This document shows, piece after piece, positions 52,748 to 64,000 of a stretch of 64,000 bases of DNA. Origin of the DNA: Antedon mediterranea (taxonomy: Eukaryota; Echinodermata; Crinoidea; Comatulida; Antedonidae); assembly GCF_964355755.1 (NCBI RefSeq), contig NC_092672.1, positions 18,224,501 to 18,288,500 of the forward strand, given 5' to 3'. The number at the start of each line of letters is the position of its first letter. Position 1 is the first letter of the stretch. The position numbers and the translations under genes are program-made. The notes beneath the pieces are model-generated. The model had not been told where the DNA came from. It did no database searches and saw only the letters and a program-made list of their open reading frames with translations.

Positions 52748-54472
52748 TACCCCTTTTACACTATCACCGTAACAGCGGTGTAACCCTGCGGTTGTTAGTA
52801 CACCGGGCCGTTAAAAGCCGGTGTTGTGGTTTTTATTGACTGGTAATGGGAAAATCCAACCACCCCGGTGTGCTCTCCCCGGGGTGAAACGAAGCTGAAT
52901 GTTTTCCGGTGTACCTTCTCCAGTGTAGTCGAATCTACACCGCAGACACAAAGTGTAAACGGTTTTTGTCATTCAACACTGAGCTGTCATTGACTTGAAA
53001 ATGTAACATGTTGTCACAGAAATACAATATATTATGCAAACAAAATAGGTTTTTTGCTTAAAGACCCCTTCCCTGCAATTTTGGACGTTTTTTGGAAAAT
53101 AATACATATATATCACTTTAAAAACATTAAACCATGTCATTCCTTGCCTTAAATGTACGTTTTATGGTAAATTATGATAAAAAGTGAGAAACAATGCACT
53201 ACCTAAGTAGCTCGCGGCGATCGACCTCTCGTGGACGGTCTTAGGCCTAGCCTAGCTAGGCTTAGTTTTGTAGGCCTAGCTGGTAAACATCGATAACGTA
53301 CGAACATCGTACGCTAGCTATATACCTAGCCTGACGTTGTATAGTTGCTGCATTAATTGTCTTTCTATTTTTGCCAGACTCCGTTGATACAAATTGGGGA
53401 AAACCCGGTATTTTCGCTGAAAAGTTAGGAGTCTTCCATTTGTTTTGGCTTCACGATCGATCGAAAAGTGGGCGAATTACAGGTGAAAAACAAAAATATC
53501 AATCCGCGCGCAATGCATTTTGGGATTTATAGCGGGCCGCTATAATTATTAGAATCGATTTATTTTTCACATTTTTAACCGTTAAAAAAGTTATCGCAGT
53601 AGGACCATATAGTATTATTTTTACATTAAATATAGTTTGTGATCTTAAATTAGATCTAAAAAACGTAGGGAATGGGGCTTTAAAATACATCTTTTTTTGC
53701 ATAAAATAATAATTGTACGATATATTGTGCTGTTCGTTATTTTCTTTTAAAGGCACAAACAAATTTGTGATTTTTCTTTTCTGCTGAAAATATTAAAAAT
53801 TGTTTGTTTGCATTCTACCTTACCAAAACGCCTAAAATAATGTAATATTGGTGTAACTCTACCCTGGCCGATTTTATGTTGGCCTAATTATTAAAAAAGT
53901 GAAAAATATATATATTACTGACGTTTCAATGGATGAAAATGATATCTTTTTTAGGAACTGAAAAAGAACCATATAATAATTTTCCTTCATTGATACATTG
54001 TTATGCTAATTATTTAAATACTTACCGTACCCTACCCTATTTTTATGCCAACCTAACAATTTAAGGCCTATTTAATGTACGTACAGTCTACAAGGCGGAA
54101 ATGCAGTCATTTTAAAAAGAAAAATAATTGTTAGGCCCTAATGTTTCAAATAATAAATGATAATCTTAATAGTCACAAAGAAAATATTACACTGGACTAC
54201 ATTCAAAATTAAATAAATTTTGTGTAGTTTCGGATTATTATGTTTTTATATGATATTTGTCGATATGTTCCAGTGTTTAACGTTTAAACCATAGTCAGTT
54301 AAGTTCCACGTGTGCGCTTGCAATAGTGATTTGATTGACAGCACCGGGGTGATCGATGTAGTGTAAATGGGCGCAACTCAAGTTTATATCGCAGTTTTTT
54401 GGCTAGTGTAAATGGAAATTGCCTCCGAGTTCAACTCATGTTCCTCTCTCAGTCGATAGTGTAAAAAGGATA
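52748..54472. mobile_element. 1.7-kb TA-flanked inverted-repeat element
   Basis: Ends (left CCCCTTTTACACTATC; right, reversed, TCCTTTTTACACTATC) lie between TA dinucleotides and exactly interrupt BEL-2 coding sequence: RT before, PRGLTP-like segment after. The interior is rich in GGTGTA/TACACC and ACCGGGG words. No transposase seen, so it is a non-autonomous DNA transposon. Confidence 0.75.
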
Positions 54473-54960
54473 CTAGAGGTCTCACACCAAAGGGCACCTC
54501 AGACGAGTTAACCTTAATAGTCTTCTGTGATGCCTCTGAGAAAGCCTATGGTTTATGTGCATATGCAAGATGGATATTAAATGATGGGACATATAAGACA
54601 AGGTTCATAGCTGGGAAGTCGAGAGTTGCACCAATAAAAAAGACTGACGATACCGAGATTAGAATTACAGGCTGCAGTAATGGCAGTAAGACTGGCATCT
54701 ATGATAATTGAAGAAACAAGGATTAAATTTAACCAGACAATATATCTGACGGATAGCATGATTGTGCTTGGCTGGTTAAGGAAATCTGTCAACTTTAAGG
54801 CATTCGTTGTCGAGAGTTGCGGAAATTCAGGAAAAATCTGACAAAGGTAATTGGAGACACGTACCGGAAGTATGAATCCTGCAGTGCTGACGATGTATCG
54901 AGGGGTATACCAGCAAGTAATTTAGAGGTAGGTGGATCAGAGGACCAGAGCTTCTTAAGT
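54473..54960 (+). CDS. BEL-2 RNase H region
   Basis: Broken frames read GLTPKGTS, FCDASEKAYGLCAYARW and LTDSMIVLGWLRKS, the catalytic landmarks of BEL RNase H, then a spurious-stop-rich stretch to 54960. Confidence 0.75.
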
Positions 54961-56388
54961 TGAATATTAATGACTGGCCCAATGAGAAAATCAGTGTTTC
55001 AAAAGATGATGATGAAGCAAAACTATGCATGAACATCCAAATCGCTGATGCTTCTAATGTTAAGCTAGATGGATTAGAAACATGGGAGATCCTGCTCAAA
55101 GAGTACAGAAAGCATCTTTATGGACTTGATTCTGAAGCATTAAATGTTGAGAAAGTAAAAGAGCTTGAATTGATCTTACTAAGAAGGGTTCAACAAGAAT
55201 GTTTTGGAGAAGAATTGAAAGCATTACAGAGAGGAAAAGAAGTATAAAAAAACAGTAAGTTGACCTTACTAGATCCCAAGTGTGATGAAGATACCAAGCT
55301 CATCAGAGTAGGTGGGAGATTAAGAAAGAGTAGTGGTAACTTGGAACTTGATGTTCACCCAGTTCTGCTGGAACCCAACCATCACATTAAAAAACTGTTA
55401 GTTAAAAGAATAGATGCTAATGTTTACAATCACCACGCTGGTGCGGAAAGTATTCACTTACATCAGGCGAAGATACTGGATCTTGAAGGGGAGAAGTTTG
55501 ATAAAGTCAGTGATGAGAAGTTGCATAGAATGCTACAAATGGCGAAGTAATTCTGAGGTTCCGAAAATGGCAGATGTCCCAGAAGCAAGATCAAGAATTG
55601 GAAAACCCCCTTTTTTCTCAACAGGAATAGACTGCTTTGGACCAATGCTAATAAAAATTAAACGATCACAAGAAAAAAGATGGGGAGTGATTTTTAAATG
55701 CCTAACAACGCGAGCTATCCATTTAGAAATAGTTAGTGGAATGGACACAGACACTTTTTTGTTAGCATTGAGAAGATTCATTGCAAGACGTGGAACTCCA
55801 AAAGAAATCCTTGCGGATTGCGGAACTAATGCCAAGAGAGAGCTGAATGAAGCGTTTAATAATATAAGAGTTGAACTGCAAGAACGGCTGGCTAAACAGA
55901 TTGAATTTAAATTCAATCCACCAGGTGCTCCACATTTTGGCGGTGTCTGGGAGAGGGACATAAAATCTGTGAAGACCGCCTTAAAATGCTGTCTCAAAGA
56001 TAGAGTAATTAGTGAGGTATTACTTGCGACTATAATGGTAGAAGTTGAAAGGCTTTTGAATGCCAGACCTTTGGGATACGCATCCAGTGATGTTGCAGAT
56101 CCAGATCCGATAACACCAAACTTGCTATTAATTGCACGATGGGATTCCACACTTCCAGCTGTTGCTGTAAAGCACATTGAACTCAAGGGGTGTCGTCAGT
56201 GGAAGCATAGCCAAGTGATTGCAGATTTATTCTGGAAAAGATTTGTTGGAGAGTACCTATCTAGCCTACAGATTAGACAAAAGTGGTATAGAGAAAGTTC
56301 CAATTAAAAAGTTGATGACGTCACATTGGTAATCAATGATCAACTGCCAAGAAGAGAATGGCTTATTAATAGGATTATTAAAGTGTAT
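54960..56388 (+). CDS. BEL-2 integrase
   Basis: 54960-55550 carries the linker and the HHCC-type region (HPVLLEPNHHIKKLL, HHAGAESIH). An overlapping frame 55414-56307 holds the core: STGIDCFGPM, RAIHLEIVSGMDTDTFLLAL, GTPKEILADCGTN and PPGAPHFGGVWERDIKSVK, i.e. D, D and E in order. It ends with WKRFVGEYLSSLQIRQKW, and BEL-3 interrupts right after RIIKVY. Confidence 0.85.
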
Positions 56389-56932
56389 TGTTGTTGTGGA
56401 CTGTATACCAAGTATATACTAGCCTTTTATTTTATACCTTACTTTAAGTAAAACCGGGATGATCAGTCATGACAAGACAACATTCCTAAGAACCCAAAGC
56501 TATGACCTTATAGGTTATTACCATGGAAACCTGCCCTCCCTCTCTTAGAAGATATGATAATTAGCTAAAGAAATCACACTTTACCTTACTGTGATAAAGG
56601 AAGAACACCTATTTTTTATTATACGGAATTTACATGATTGAAACAATATTTAAATGTTTTAGAAACAACAGAATTATATAGGATCCACAGTCAAGTGAGT
56701 AATTTAACTTTAGTTACTTGTAGTTTCAGTATTATAATTGTAGATTAGAGATTTTGTTATATATTGATTATAACCTCACCTAATCTTTTGAGGCTATTAT
56801 AAGTTTTAAAGTAAAGTAGATTCAATTAGGCATTTCAACTAATAATGATAACGTTGATCGAATGATTTATTGCATTTAATTGTTTAGAATGTTTATTGTA
56901 TTCTTTTATAGTTTACACGTTGGAATAAAGTT
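56389..56932 (+). repeat. BEL-3 5' LTR, 3'-truncated
   Basis: Nearly identical to 58947-59488, ending at GGAATAAAGTT where the deletion junction lies. Confidence 0.85.
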
Positions 56933-56941
56933 ACTACACCG

Positions 56942-58844
56942 ACAGTCAGGTGATTTTGGGATACATATCCAACGAATCTAAACGTTTCCACGTATATGTG
57001 GCAAACAGAGTCCACAGAATACACTCAGTATCTGACTCCAGCCAGTGGTACCACATTCATATTGACCAGAATCCAGCTGACATTGCATCAAGATCTGTGA
57101 GAGCAGAAGACCTTACAGTAGGAATACTACGTGGTTCACAGGACCCGAGTTTCTGTGGAGTTCACAGCCTAGTCCGACAAATTCCATCAATTTGAAAGAG
57201 GTGTTGCCGCTGAACGAAAATGACCCCGAAATCCGTACAAAGGTTTACACCAAAGCCACCAATGTAATGCCAGGATTAGGAACTGAAAGATTTAAACGCT
57301 TCTCGAGTTGGAAATCTCTCAAGCGAGCAGTTGCAGCCTTAATACTGAAGACCAGAGTGTTGAAGTCAAAAAGGGTAAACAAGCAGCAAGATGTGACACA
57401 ACGATTGCTAGAACGGCCGTCGTTGATTGAACTGCAACGTGCGGAAATGATCATACTAAAAGAGGTCCAGTACCAGTCTTTCAGCAAAGAAACATTAGAA
57501 CTGACACCCGAAAATAAAATTCAACCTACGATCAAGACTGGCCCTCTTAAAAAATTAAGTCCCTTCATAGACCAAGATGGACTGCTAAGAGTTGGCGGAC
57601 GCTTAAGAAGGGCTGACCTCGAACTTGGAGGCAAACACCCAATTCTCCTCCCGAAAGACAGCTACGTCTCTAAATTGGTCGCAGAACACTTTCATTATCA
57701 AGTGCAACATCAAAGTCGTCAGCTGACAACTGCCGCTATTCGATCAGGAGGCATGTGGATACTTGGAGCACACAACTTGGTAAGAAGTATCGTGAACAAG
57801 TGTGTTGTGTGCAGAAAACTCAGAGGAAAACCGTTAACCTAACAAATGGGAGACTTACCCAAAGACAGACTAGAGGCAACTCCGCCATTCACCAACGTCG
57901 GTACTGACGTATTCGGCCCATGACCTGTCAAAACAAGAAAAACCAGAGGTGGAGCAGCTGACTCCAAGAGATGGGCTGTAATCTTTACATGCCTCTGCAG
58001 CAGAGCCGTTCATGTCGAAATAATTGAATCAATGGATACATCAGCCTTCATTATGGCACTACGTCGTTTTATTGCATTACGAGGATCAGTTTCCAGACTC
58101 AGGAGCGACTAAGGCACCAACTTCATTGGAGCAAAGAACGAGCTTGACGCTTCACTTAGACAGATGGATCAGGCACTCGTTGACAGGTACCTGACCTCTC
58201 AAAATTGTCAGTGGATCTTTAACCCACCACATGCTTCACACTTCGGAGGAGTTTGGGAGAGGCAGATCGGAACCATTCGACGCATCTTAGAAGCAATGTT
58301 TGATCAACTGGGCGGACATCGACTCACACATGAAGTCCTAGTGACATTAATGGCTGAGGCATGCGCAATTGTTAATTCACGTCCCATCACCACACAATCC
58401 GCAGATCCAATAGCCCTCAGCCCCTCCATGCTATTAACTCAGAAATCCATGTCACTACATCCACCCCCAGGAAACTTTGTAAAGGAGGATATCTATGGAA
58501 GGAAGAGATGGCGTCAGGTCCAGTACCTGGCAGACCAGTTCTGGGCTCGCTGGAAAAAAGAGTACCTCCAAAATCTTCAATCTAGACAGAAATGGTTCCA
58601 TACCAAACCAGACATTTCAGATGATGATGTCGTGCTTCTTCGTGAAAAAGACGACCCTAGATGCAACTGGCCACTCGGACGTGTAATTAAGACATACCCT
58701 AGTGAGGATGGAAAGGTTTGCAAAGCTGACATCCTTATATGCCGAGATGGAACTCGACGTACCTACTTAAGACCAATCTCCGAGCTTGTATTGATCCAGA
58801 AAGCTCCAATCTCTACTTTGTTTAGACTTGATTATTCTGATTGA
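56942..58844 (+). CDS. BEL-3 RNase H tail and integrase, with stops
   Basis: 56950-57195: VILGYISNESKRFHVYVANR and WYHIHIDQNPADIASRSV (end of RNase H). 57192-57842: linker and zinc-binding region (HPILLPKDSYVSKL, then NKCVVCRKLRG) ending at a TAA. Core pieces (VGTDVFGP, ESMDTSAFIMALRRFIALRG) follow in broken frames. 58164-58844: NPPHASHFGGVWERQIGTIR, AEACAIVNSRPI and the C-terminal VVLLREKDDPRCNWPLGRVI, ending at an intact stop. Confidence 0.82.
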
Positions 58845-58946
58845 AAGTATACTAGGAATGATTGAATTACTATGTACAAGCTTAGTTATTAGAATATGTA
58901 GATTAAAAATGTTCCCTTTTAAGTTTTAAAATTTTTAGGCGGGGAG

Positions 58947-59621
58947 TGTTGTGGACTGTATACCAAGTGTATACTAGCCTTTTATTTTATACCTCACTTT
59001 AAGTAAAACAGGGATGATCAGTCATGACAAGACAACATTCCTAAGAACCCAAAGTTATGACCTTATAGGTTATTACCATGGAAACCTGCCCTCTCTCTCT
59101 TAGAAGATATGATAATTAGCTAAAGAAACCACACTTTACCTTACTGTGATAAAGGAAGAACACCTATTTTTTATTATACGGAATTTACATGATTGAAACA
59201 ATGTTTAAATGTTTTAGAAAAAACAGAATTATATAGGATCCACAGTCAAGTGAGTAATTTAACTTTAGTTACTTGTAGTTTCAGTATTATAATTGTAGAT
59301 TAGAGATTTTGTTATATATTGATTAAAACCTCACCTAATCTTTTGAGGCTATTATAAGTTTTAAAGTAAAGTAGATTCAATTAGGCATTTCAACTAATAA
59401 TGATAACGTTGATCGAATGATTTATTGCATTTAATTGTTTAGAATGTTTATTGTATTCTTTTATAGTTTACACGTTGGAATAAAGTTTGGGAACCATCGC
59501 TCTGACCTTTGGCCTTTATTTTGTTTCGACGAGTTAAACTAACTGGTGAAAATTGTGTTACCACTGAAGCTATACGACCCGACTTGAAACACTAGGCTAC
59601 ACGCAAACAGCAACCAGTACA
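58947..59621 (+). repeat. BEL-3 3' LTR
   Basis: Starts TGTTGTGGACTG after a purine tract, ends CCAGTACA, then TGTAT. The full-length LTR of this family in the window. Confidence 0.85.
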
Positions 59622-59944
59622 TGTATCCTAGTGATGATGGAAGAGTTAGAGTAGCAGATGTCGTTGTAAATAACAAAGAGTATAAAAGGCCAGTAACAAA
59701 GCGTATTAAGCTTGAGGAGTGGAAGTGTAAAAAAAAATAAAAAAATTAAATGTTTGGAAAATACTGTATAACTAATTTGTTGTATAATGGGATTTCCCCA
59801 TTGGTTGGGGAGTGTAAGATTTAGTTTAATCTTAATTGGCGCAGCCAACGGATTTGTGGGAGATGAGCGTAGAAAACGCTACCGTGTGTGTGTTACAGTT
59901 AAATACTAAGAAACATTAGTTTAAAATCAAAATCAGGTGATATA

Positions 59945-61150
59945 ATACGAGTAAAAGCAATTATAGGCCTATAGCTTTAGCTAGTGTGGTATCTAAGGTA
60001 CTAGAATCTGTATTAATTAAATTGTCCGGAGATAGCCTTAAGTCATCTGACCATCAGTTTGCGTTTAAATCGGGTCACTCCACAGATACATTTATATTTT
60101 GTTCAAGTTGTTGAATTTTATACTCGGCAGAATAGCCCTGTATATGCTTGCTTTCTTGATGCCTCTAAGGCATAATATGACAGAGTAAATCACTGGACTC
60201 TTTTTAAAATATTGTTAAACAGAAAGATGGCAACCGCAATTGTAAAATTGTTAGCGTGTTGGTACTCACAGCAACAGTTTTGTATTAAATGGGGAAGTAA
60301 TGGTTCTATGTAAGAAACGAAGTGCGAAAGGGCGGAATCATGTCTCCGTTACTGTATAATGTTTACATTGATGATCTGAATGTAGCACTTAGTAGATGTG
60401 GTTATGGGTGTAAAACCTCAAATATTGTCCTAAATAATTTAAGTTATGCTGATGACATGACTATTATGGCTTCATCTTTTTATGGGTTGAAAAATATGGT
60501 TAAAATATGTGAGCAGTATGGTGTAGAACATGATGTTATTTATAACGCAAACAAATCTGTCTGTATGGTTTTTTTCTCCAAAGAAGAAACATGGTGAAGT
60601 GGTATCAAATATTATGCTAAATAATGATATATTTTTATTTATTTAATTATTTATCTATTTCAATTTTTTTTTTTTTCGTTTTAAGGGGCTTCGCGTCTAA
60701 AGCATTAGCTTACAGTTTAACCCCGTTCACAACTTCAATTAATTTTTCAGGTCATTTTGTACTAATCTGTACTGTTGTATGTTATGGTCTAACAACACTG
60801 TTAAGATTATTAAATCTCTGGAGGTGTGCTACAACAACTCATGGAGAATGTTGCTAGGCTTACCTAAGCACTGTAGTGCTAGTAATATGTTTGCCACGAG
60901 GATAATTCCCTCTTTCTACGAGCATGTACGCAAGTGCGTCTATGGTTTTAGATTAAGAATTGTAAATAGTGAAAACGATCTGGTTTAGTTAGGTGTACCA
61001 CAAACTATTTGTTCCGATATTCATATCTCTACACATAAGTGGGAAAAAATCCTATTTTAGTTTGATTTTCCGGTTTCTTATTATTTGTTGTTGTATATTT
61101 AGTATATGGAATATTTATTCTGAAATAAATTGATAAAAATAGATAAAATA
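59945..61150 (+). mobile_element. 5'-truncated CR1/L2-class LINE
   Basis: Broken frames show NYRPIALASVVSKVLESVLI, QFAFKSGHSTDT, RKGGIMSPLLYNVYIDDLNV, SYADDMTIMAS and, after a gap at ~60600-60750, NNSWRMLLGLPKHCSASNMF. These follow the order of a non-LTR RT and its C-terminal region. It ends near a TTGATAAAAATAGATAAAAT tail. Confidence 0.75.
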
Positions 61151-61169
61151 TTGAGCATAACAAAAGTAA

Positions 61170-61700
61170 GTTGTTTAAATGGCTAACAGGTAACGTTTTA
61201 CAGATTTTAAAGTAATTAAATATACAGAAAGTTTTATTTTAACAGGGAGATCGTGCCATAGTTTAGGTCCAGCTATTGAAATAAAAAATTTATTTCTAGT
61301 TAATCTTGTAAAGGGAACATATAAACGTGTCCTTCTCAAATTATAATCATTACTTAAATTACTTTTTGATCAAATTCCAAGTATACAATGAGGAAGTTTA
61401 TTATTAATAAATTTAAACATAAAAATAGCAACTTGAACCTAATAATATTGTTTAAATAAAGGTTTGGATGGGGTTCGATAATGGGAAAAAGTGATGATTC
61501 TTGAAATACGTTTTTGTAACAAAATAAGTGTATCTTATTTATAATCAGGTGCCCAAATAATATTACAATATTGAAAATGAGGAAGAATAAGTGTATTATA
61601 AACAGACAGCAAATGTTCCTAAAAAGATGATTGTATGTTTTATTTTATCATTTACAGACTTGTGTTCATCAATCTGTAATTTATGTAGAGCGCGCTAGGC
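61170..61700 (-). mobile_element. LINE ORF2 C-terminal fragment
   Basis: The minus strand reads YNTLILPHFQYCNIIWAPDY, then LLQKRISRIITFSHYRT, VAIFMFKFINNKLP and GPKLWHDLP in near-continuous frame. This is the conserved C-terminal region of CR1/I-type LINEs. It is a different family from the plus-strand LINE next to it. Confidence 0.7.
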
Positions 61701-62241
61701 GTACACAAAAATGTCCCAATCTATATTATAAGTGAGAGAGTTTGTACGTTTGTTTGTCTTTCTGTTTGTTCGTTATAAAAATTGATGTTTCTGCACGTAA
61801 CTATACATATGGGGTATCAAAATTATCGCAATTGTACCGGGAAGGTTTTAAGCTACATTTTAAAAAGTCTGGGGATTTGGTAGGAGAGGGGGGGGGGGGG
61901 GAGTTGGGGTTCAGAGGATAGTGGAGATTTTGCTTAGGCTAGGGGTAGTAGGCTATCAAATTGACAAAAAGTATTTTAATTATCCCTGGGAAGGGGATGG
62001 GAGGGGGTGGCAATGTAGGCCTATCACCATGACCGAAACTGTACTTGGAATGTTTTAAACTACATTTGAAAACTACAACTTAGGGATTATGGGTTGGGAG
62101 TGATGGCTAACATAATTTGTACTGGCATCGTCTTAAAGACATCACCCAGTATCTGAGGTATGTTGGGAGGGGAAGGAGGAGGGGCGAAAATACTGGCGTA
62201 ATGAAGTAGCCTATCCCGATGGGGAACACTGTATGGTTTAG
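61701..62241. other. Gene-free repeat-like stretch
   Basis: Contains TCTATATTATAAGTGAGAGA followed by GTTTGTACGTTTGTTTGTC, the kind of start seen in many dispersed repeats, and a G15-type run at ~61890. No coding support. Confidence 0.35.
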
Positions 62242-62727
62242 AAATGATTAATTCCCTCCCTGAACCATTTGATGATGGAAAGTTTTCAGTCAGACAGACA
62301 CCAGGGAAGTTTAAGGGAATTTGGACAGACATGGGAGTGGAGACGACAATTATAAAAGAAAGCAAGAGCAACAGCGGAATAATAGGATTGACTCGTAGAG
62401 GTTCAGCTGTACTGAGGTAGACATGTATACGGCACCTTTATAGGTGTTTCGCCTAACAGGAAATGTCGAGGAAAAGGCAAATCAACACCCTGAAATATTT
62501 AAGGCTGGAAATAGAATGTTATTTATTTCAGGCGGATATCAAATGAGATTGATGTCAAAGGTGGTAAATCAGATAGGAATTAATGAAATTGTAGAAGACT
62601 TATTGTCAACTCATACTGAAGCTGATACAAGAATGCTCTTGTATTTTAACAACCGAATGATCACTATACATTCTAAAGGACGGCTAATTGTTAAAGATAA
62701 AGACGTGCTAGTTCTTTTGACACATTA

Positions 62728-63104
62728 GGGAGGTTTCGCAACCTTACGAATACGATAACGAAAACGGGTATAGTTTTTGATCTTTTGCACATTTTGCATT
62801 TGAATCAGGAATGATTCATGATTATAATATAATTATAGATTTATTGAAAGTAATTTACTAAAGTAATTAGTAAAAAGTAAAGGTCAATTTTGATAAATAG
62901 CAGTTTTTAAAGTCCTCACTCGCTTTGATGTTACGCTAGGCCTAGGCAGCCAAGCACCAAAGCAATACGTACCACCTGCGCTTCGCTCAAATTTACCGCA
63001 GTCATATTTTGGACGGCGCCCTCAATATTTTTCCTGCCTTACGAATAACGAATACGTGTGCATGACGTTTTCGTTATCGTATTTGTAAGATTGCAAAACC
63101 TCCC
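62728..63104. mobile_element. TA-flanked MITE in the gene-family copy
   Basis: Inverted ends GGGAGGTTTCGCAACCTTAC and, reversed, GGGAGGTTTTGCAATCTTAC extend to ~38 bp. Flanking TA at 62726-62727 and 63105-63106. It lies immediately after the DxDVLVLLTH block. Confidence 0.8.
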
Positions 63105-63434
63105 TATTATTGTTGAGAAATGCAGGGAATTTGTGAAGTTTGGTTTGAGACTGGCCACATGACCAAGATGTTAGATTTTAGAAGGTATATTCCAGTGCAT
63201 TCAATTCTGATCGGATTGGGAAAGAAGTTAGTAAAGTGTTGCCAGCTGCACATTCCCTTACAGAATGTGACACAGTCTCATCATTATTTGGAGTAGGAAA
63301 GAAAACAGTGTTCCGTATATTGCTGAAAATGCCAAAAGAACACTTAAATAATCTTCAAGATCTTAATGATGATGACATAAAGCTGTGAACTTTTCAAGGA
63401 AATTTGTTGCTAATCTTTATGATACTACTATGTA

Positions 63435-63670
63435 TGGCACGCCAAGCTGTCATTTATTTGGAAATAAAGATATCTTAGTTTAAAACTAAGATATCTTAGT
63501 TTAAAACTAAGATATCTTAGTTTAAAACTAAGATATCTCTATAGAGATATCTCTATTAAAAACTAAGATATCTCTATTAAAAACTAAGATATATCTATTT
63601 AAAACTAAGATATCTCTATTAAAAACTAAGATATCTCTATTGCTTGAATAAATGACAGCTTAGCGCGCCA
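63435..63670. mobile_element. TA-flanked MITE with palindromic 21-bp tandem repeats
   Basis: Inverted ends TGGCACGCCAAGCTGTCATT and, reversed, TGGCGCGCTAAGCTGTCATT, with TA at 63433-63434 and 63671-63672. The interior is a tandem array of AAGATATCTTAGTTTAAAAC units (3 copies), then AAGATATCTCTATTAAAAAC units (about 5). Each ATATCTTAGTTTAAAACTAAGATAT-type stretch is self-complementary, so each unit pair can form its own hairpin. Confidence 0.8.
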
Positions 63671-64000
63671 TAACTATGCGATTTGAAGGAACACATGAAT
63701 GTCTCAATAAGCTACGGGTTTGTATGGCAACAACACGTTGTGCATCAGTATCAAAACTTCCACCATGTGAAGCATCATTCCTGCAACACGTCAAACGTGC
63801 ATCATGGCAGACAAAGACATGGTGTAAATCACATGTGGCAAAACCAGAACTTCCGAACCCTATTGGAAATGGTTGGGAATTCAATGATAATGGTGTAAAG
63901 TCCTGTTTTTTTTTAAAGGCCAAACTGCAGTAGACAAATTGTGTTGTAAAGATTTATGTCGTCCGTTGAGGGCGCATATTATAATATGCTTCGAGTATCG

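Larger units (their letters stand above)
56389..59621 (+). mobile_element. Pao/BEL retrotransposon 3, internally deleted, nested in BEL-2
   Basis: TGTAT is repeated at 56384-56388 and 59622-59626. The 3' LTR (58947-59621, ~675 bp, TG...CA) follows GGCGGGGAG. The 5' LTR (56389-56932) lacks its last ~130 bp. A single deletion joins it directly to RNase H, removing PBS, gag, protease and RT. BEL-2 coding resumes directly after the right TGTAT. Confidence 0.88.
52265..59912 (+). mobile_element. Pao/BEL retrotransposon 2, 5'-truncated and nested
   Basis: Begins inside RT (TFGDKPAPAMAQTALKL, YMDDIPV at ~52380). It is cut at 52747 by an inverted-repeat element and resumes at 54473 in RNase H. It continues through integrase to ~56388, is cut by BEL-3, and ends at 59627-59745 with the last pol codons (YPSDDGRVRVADV, KRPVTKRIKLEEW). 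A possible start of its 3' LTR (TGTAAGATTTAG) follows a GGTTGGGGAG polypurine tract at 59813; its right end is uncertain. Confidence 0.85.
62242..63930 (+). pseudogene. Repeated marine-invertebrate family copy with XPG/PIN-like motifs
   Basis: Ordered pieces on the plus strand: 62242-62420 (KFSVRQTPGKFKGIWTDMG, IKESKSNSGIIGLTRRG, stop where Trp is usual); 62444-62727 (NRMLFISGG, THTEADTRMLL, VKDKDVLVLL); 63110-63430 in broken frames (VWFETG, RYIPVHSI, LTECDTVSSLFGVGKKT); 63676-63933 (LPPCEASFLQHVKRASWQTK, then PNPIGNGWEF). The trio EAD, DxDVLVL and LTxCD resembles the acidic motifs of XPG/FEN1-type PIN-like nucleases. That is my inference. Two MITEs interrupt it (62728-63104, 63435-63670). 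Frameshifts show it is dead. A sister copy lies at 39998-48370. Confidence 0.6.

Overview
The window is intron-rich, AT-rich metazoan DNA. Abundant AGGCCTAG-type palindromes, Pao/BEL and Ty3/gypsy retrotransposons, CR1/L2- and Tx1-like LINEs, many short inverted-repeat elements and marine-invertebrate gene families suggest a marine deuterostome, most likely an echinoderm. The species is an inference from composition and gene content; no sequence here proves it.

Left part (1-25.4 kb) holds two convergent host genes. The plus-strand gene (13 exons, 1538-18385) is rabphilin: the end of a Rab-binding zinc finger with an SGAWFF motif, a Ser-rich linker and two Ca2+-binding C2 domains. Its N-terminal exons lie left of the window. 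The minus-strand gene (7 exons, 25337 down to 20451) is an FAD-dependent amine-oxidase/carotenoid-desaturase-like protein whose first exon was not found. The rabphilin introns carry a long minisatellite split by a Harbinger-like element, a 22-bp minisatellite born inside a ~120-bp tandem array, LINE scraps and a tRNA-derived SINE.

Middle (25.4-33.1 kb) has no convincing host gene. It contains a 2-kb foldback element with GCGAGGCA-rich terminal repeats and a 9-bp target duplication, a palindromic element nested in it, and a Tx1-like LINE.

Right part (33-64 kb) is a nest of mobile elements laid over broken copies of one gene family that I recognise as repeated in marine invertebrates but for which I know no function. 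Its last segment carries acidic motifs resembling XPG/FEN1 (PIN-like) nucleases. A gypsy element (34.3-40.0 kb) and a 7.5-kb BEL element (40.2-47.7 kb, exact 5-bp target duplication) sit in one copy. A second, 5'-truncated BEL element (52.3-59.8 kb) contains both a 1.7-kb inverted-repeat element and a third, internally deleted BEL element. A second copy of the family at 62.2-63.9 kb is interrupted by two different TA-flanked MITEs.

The two host genes look intact in frame and splicing. All retroelement reading frames carry stops, frameshifts or deletions, so nothing here looks autonomous. Several insertions have clean target duplications, so the order of events can be read: gene-family copy, then BEL, then the inverted-repeat element inside BEL; and BEL, then BEL.
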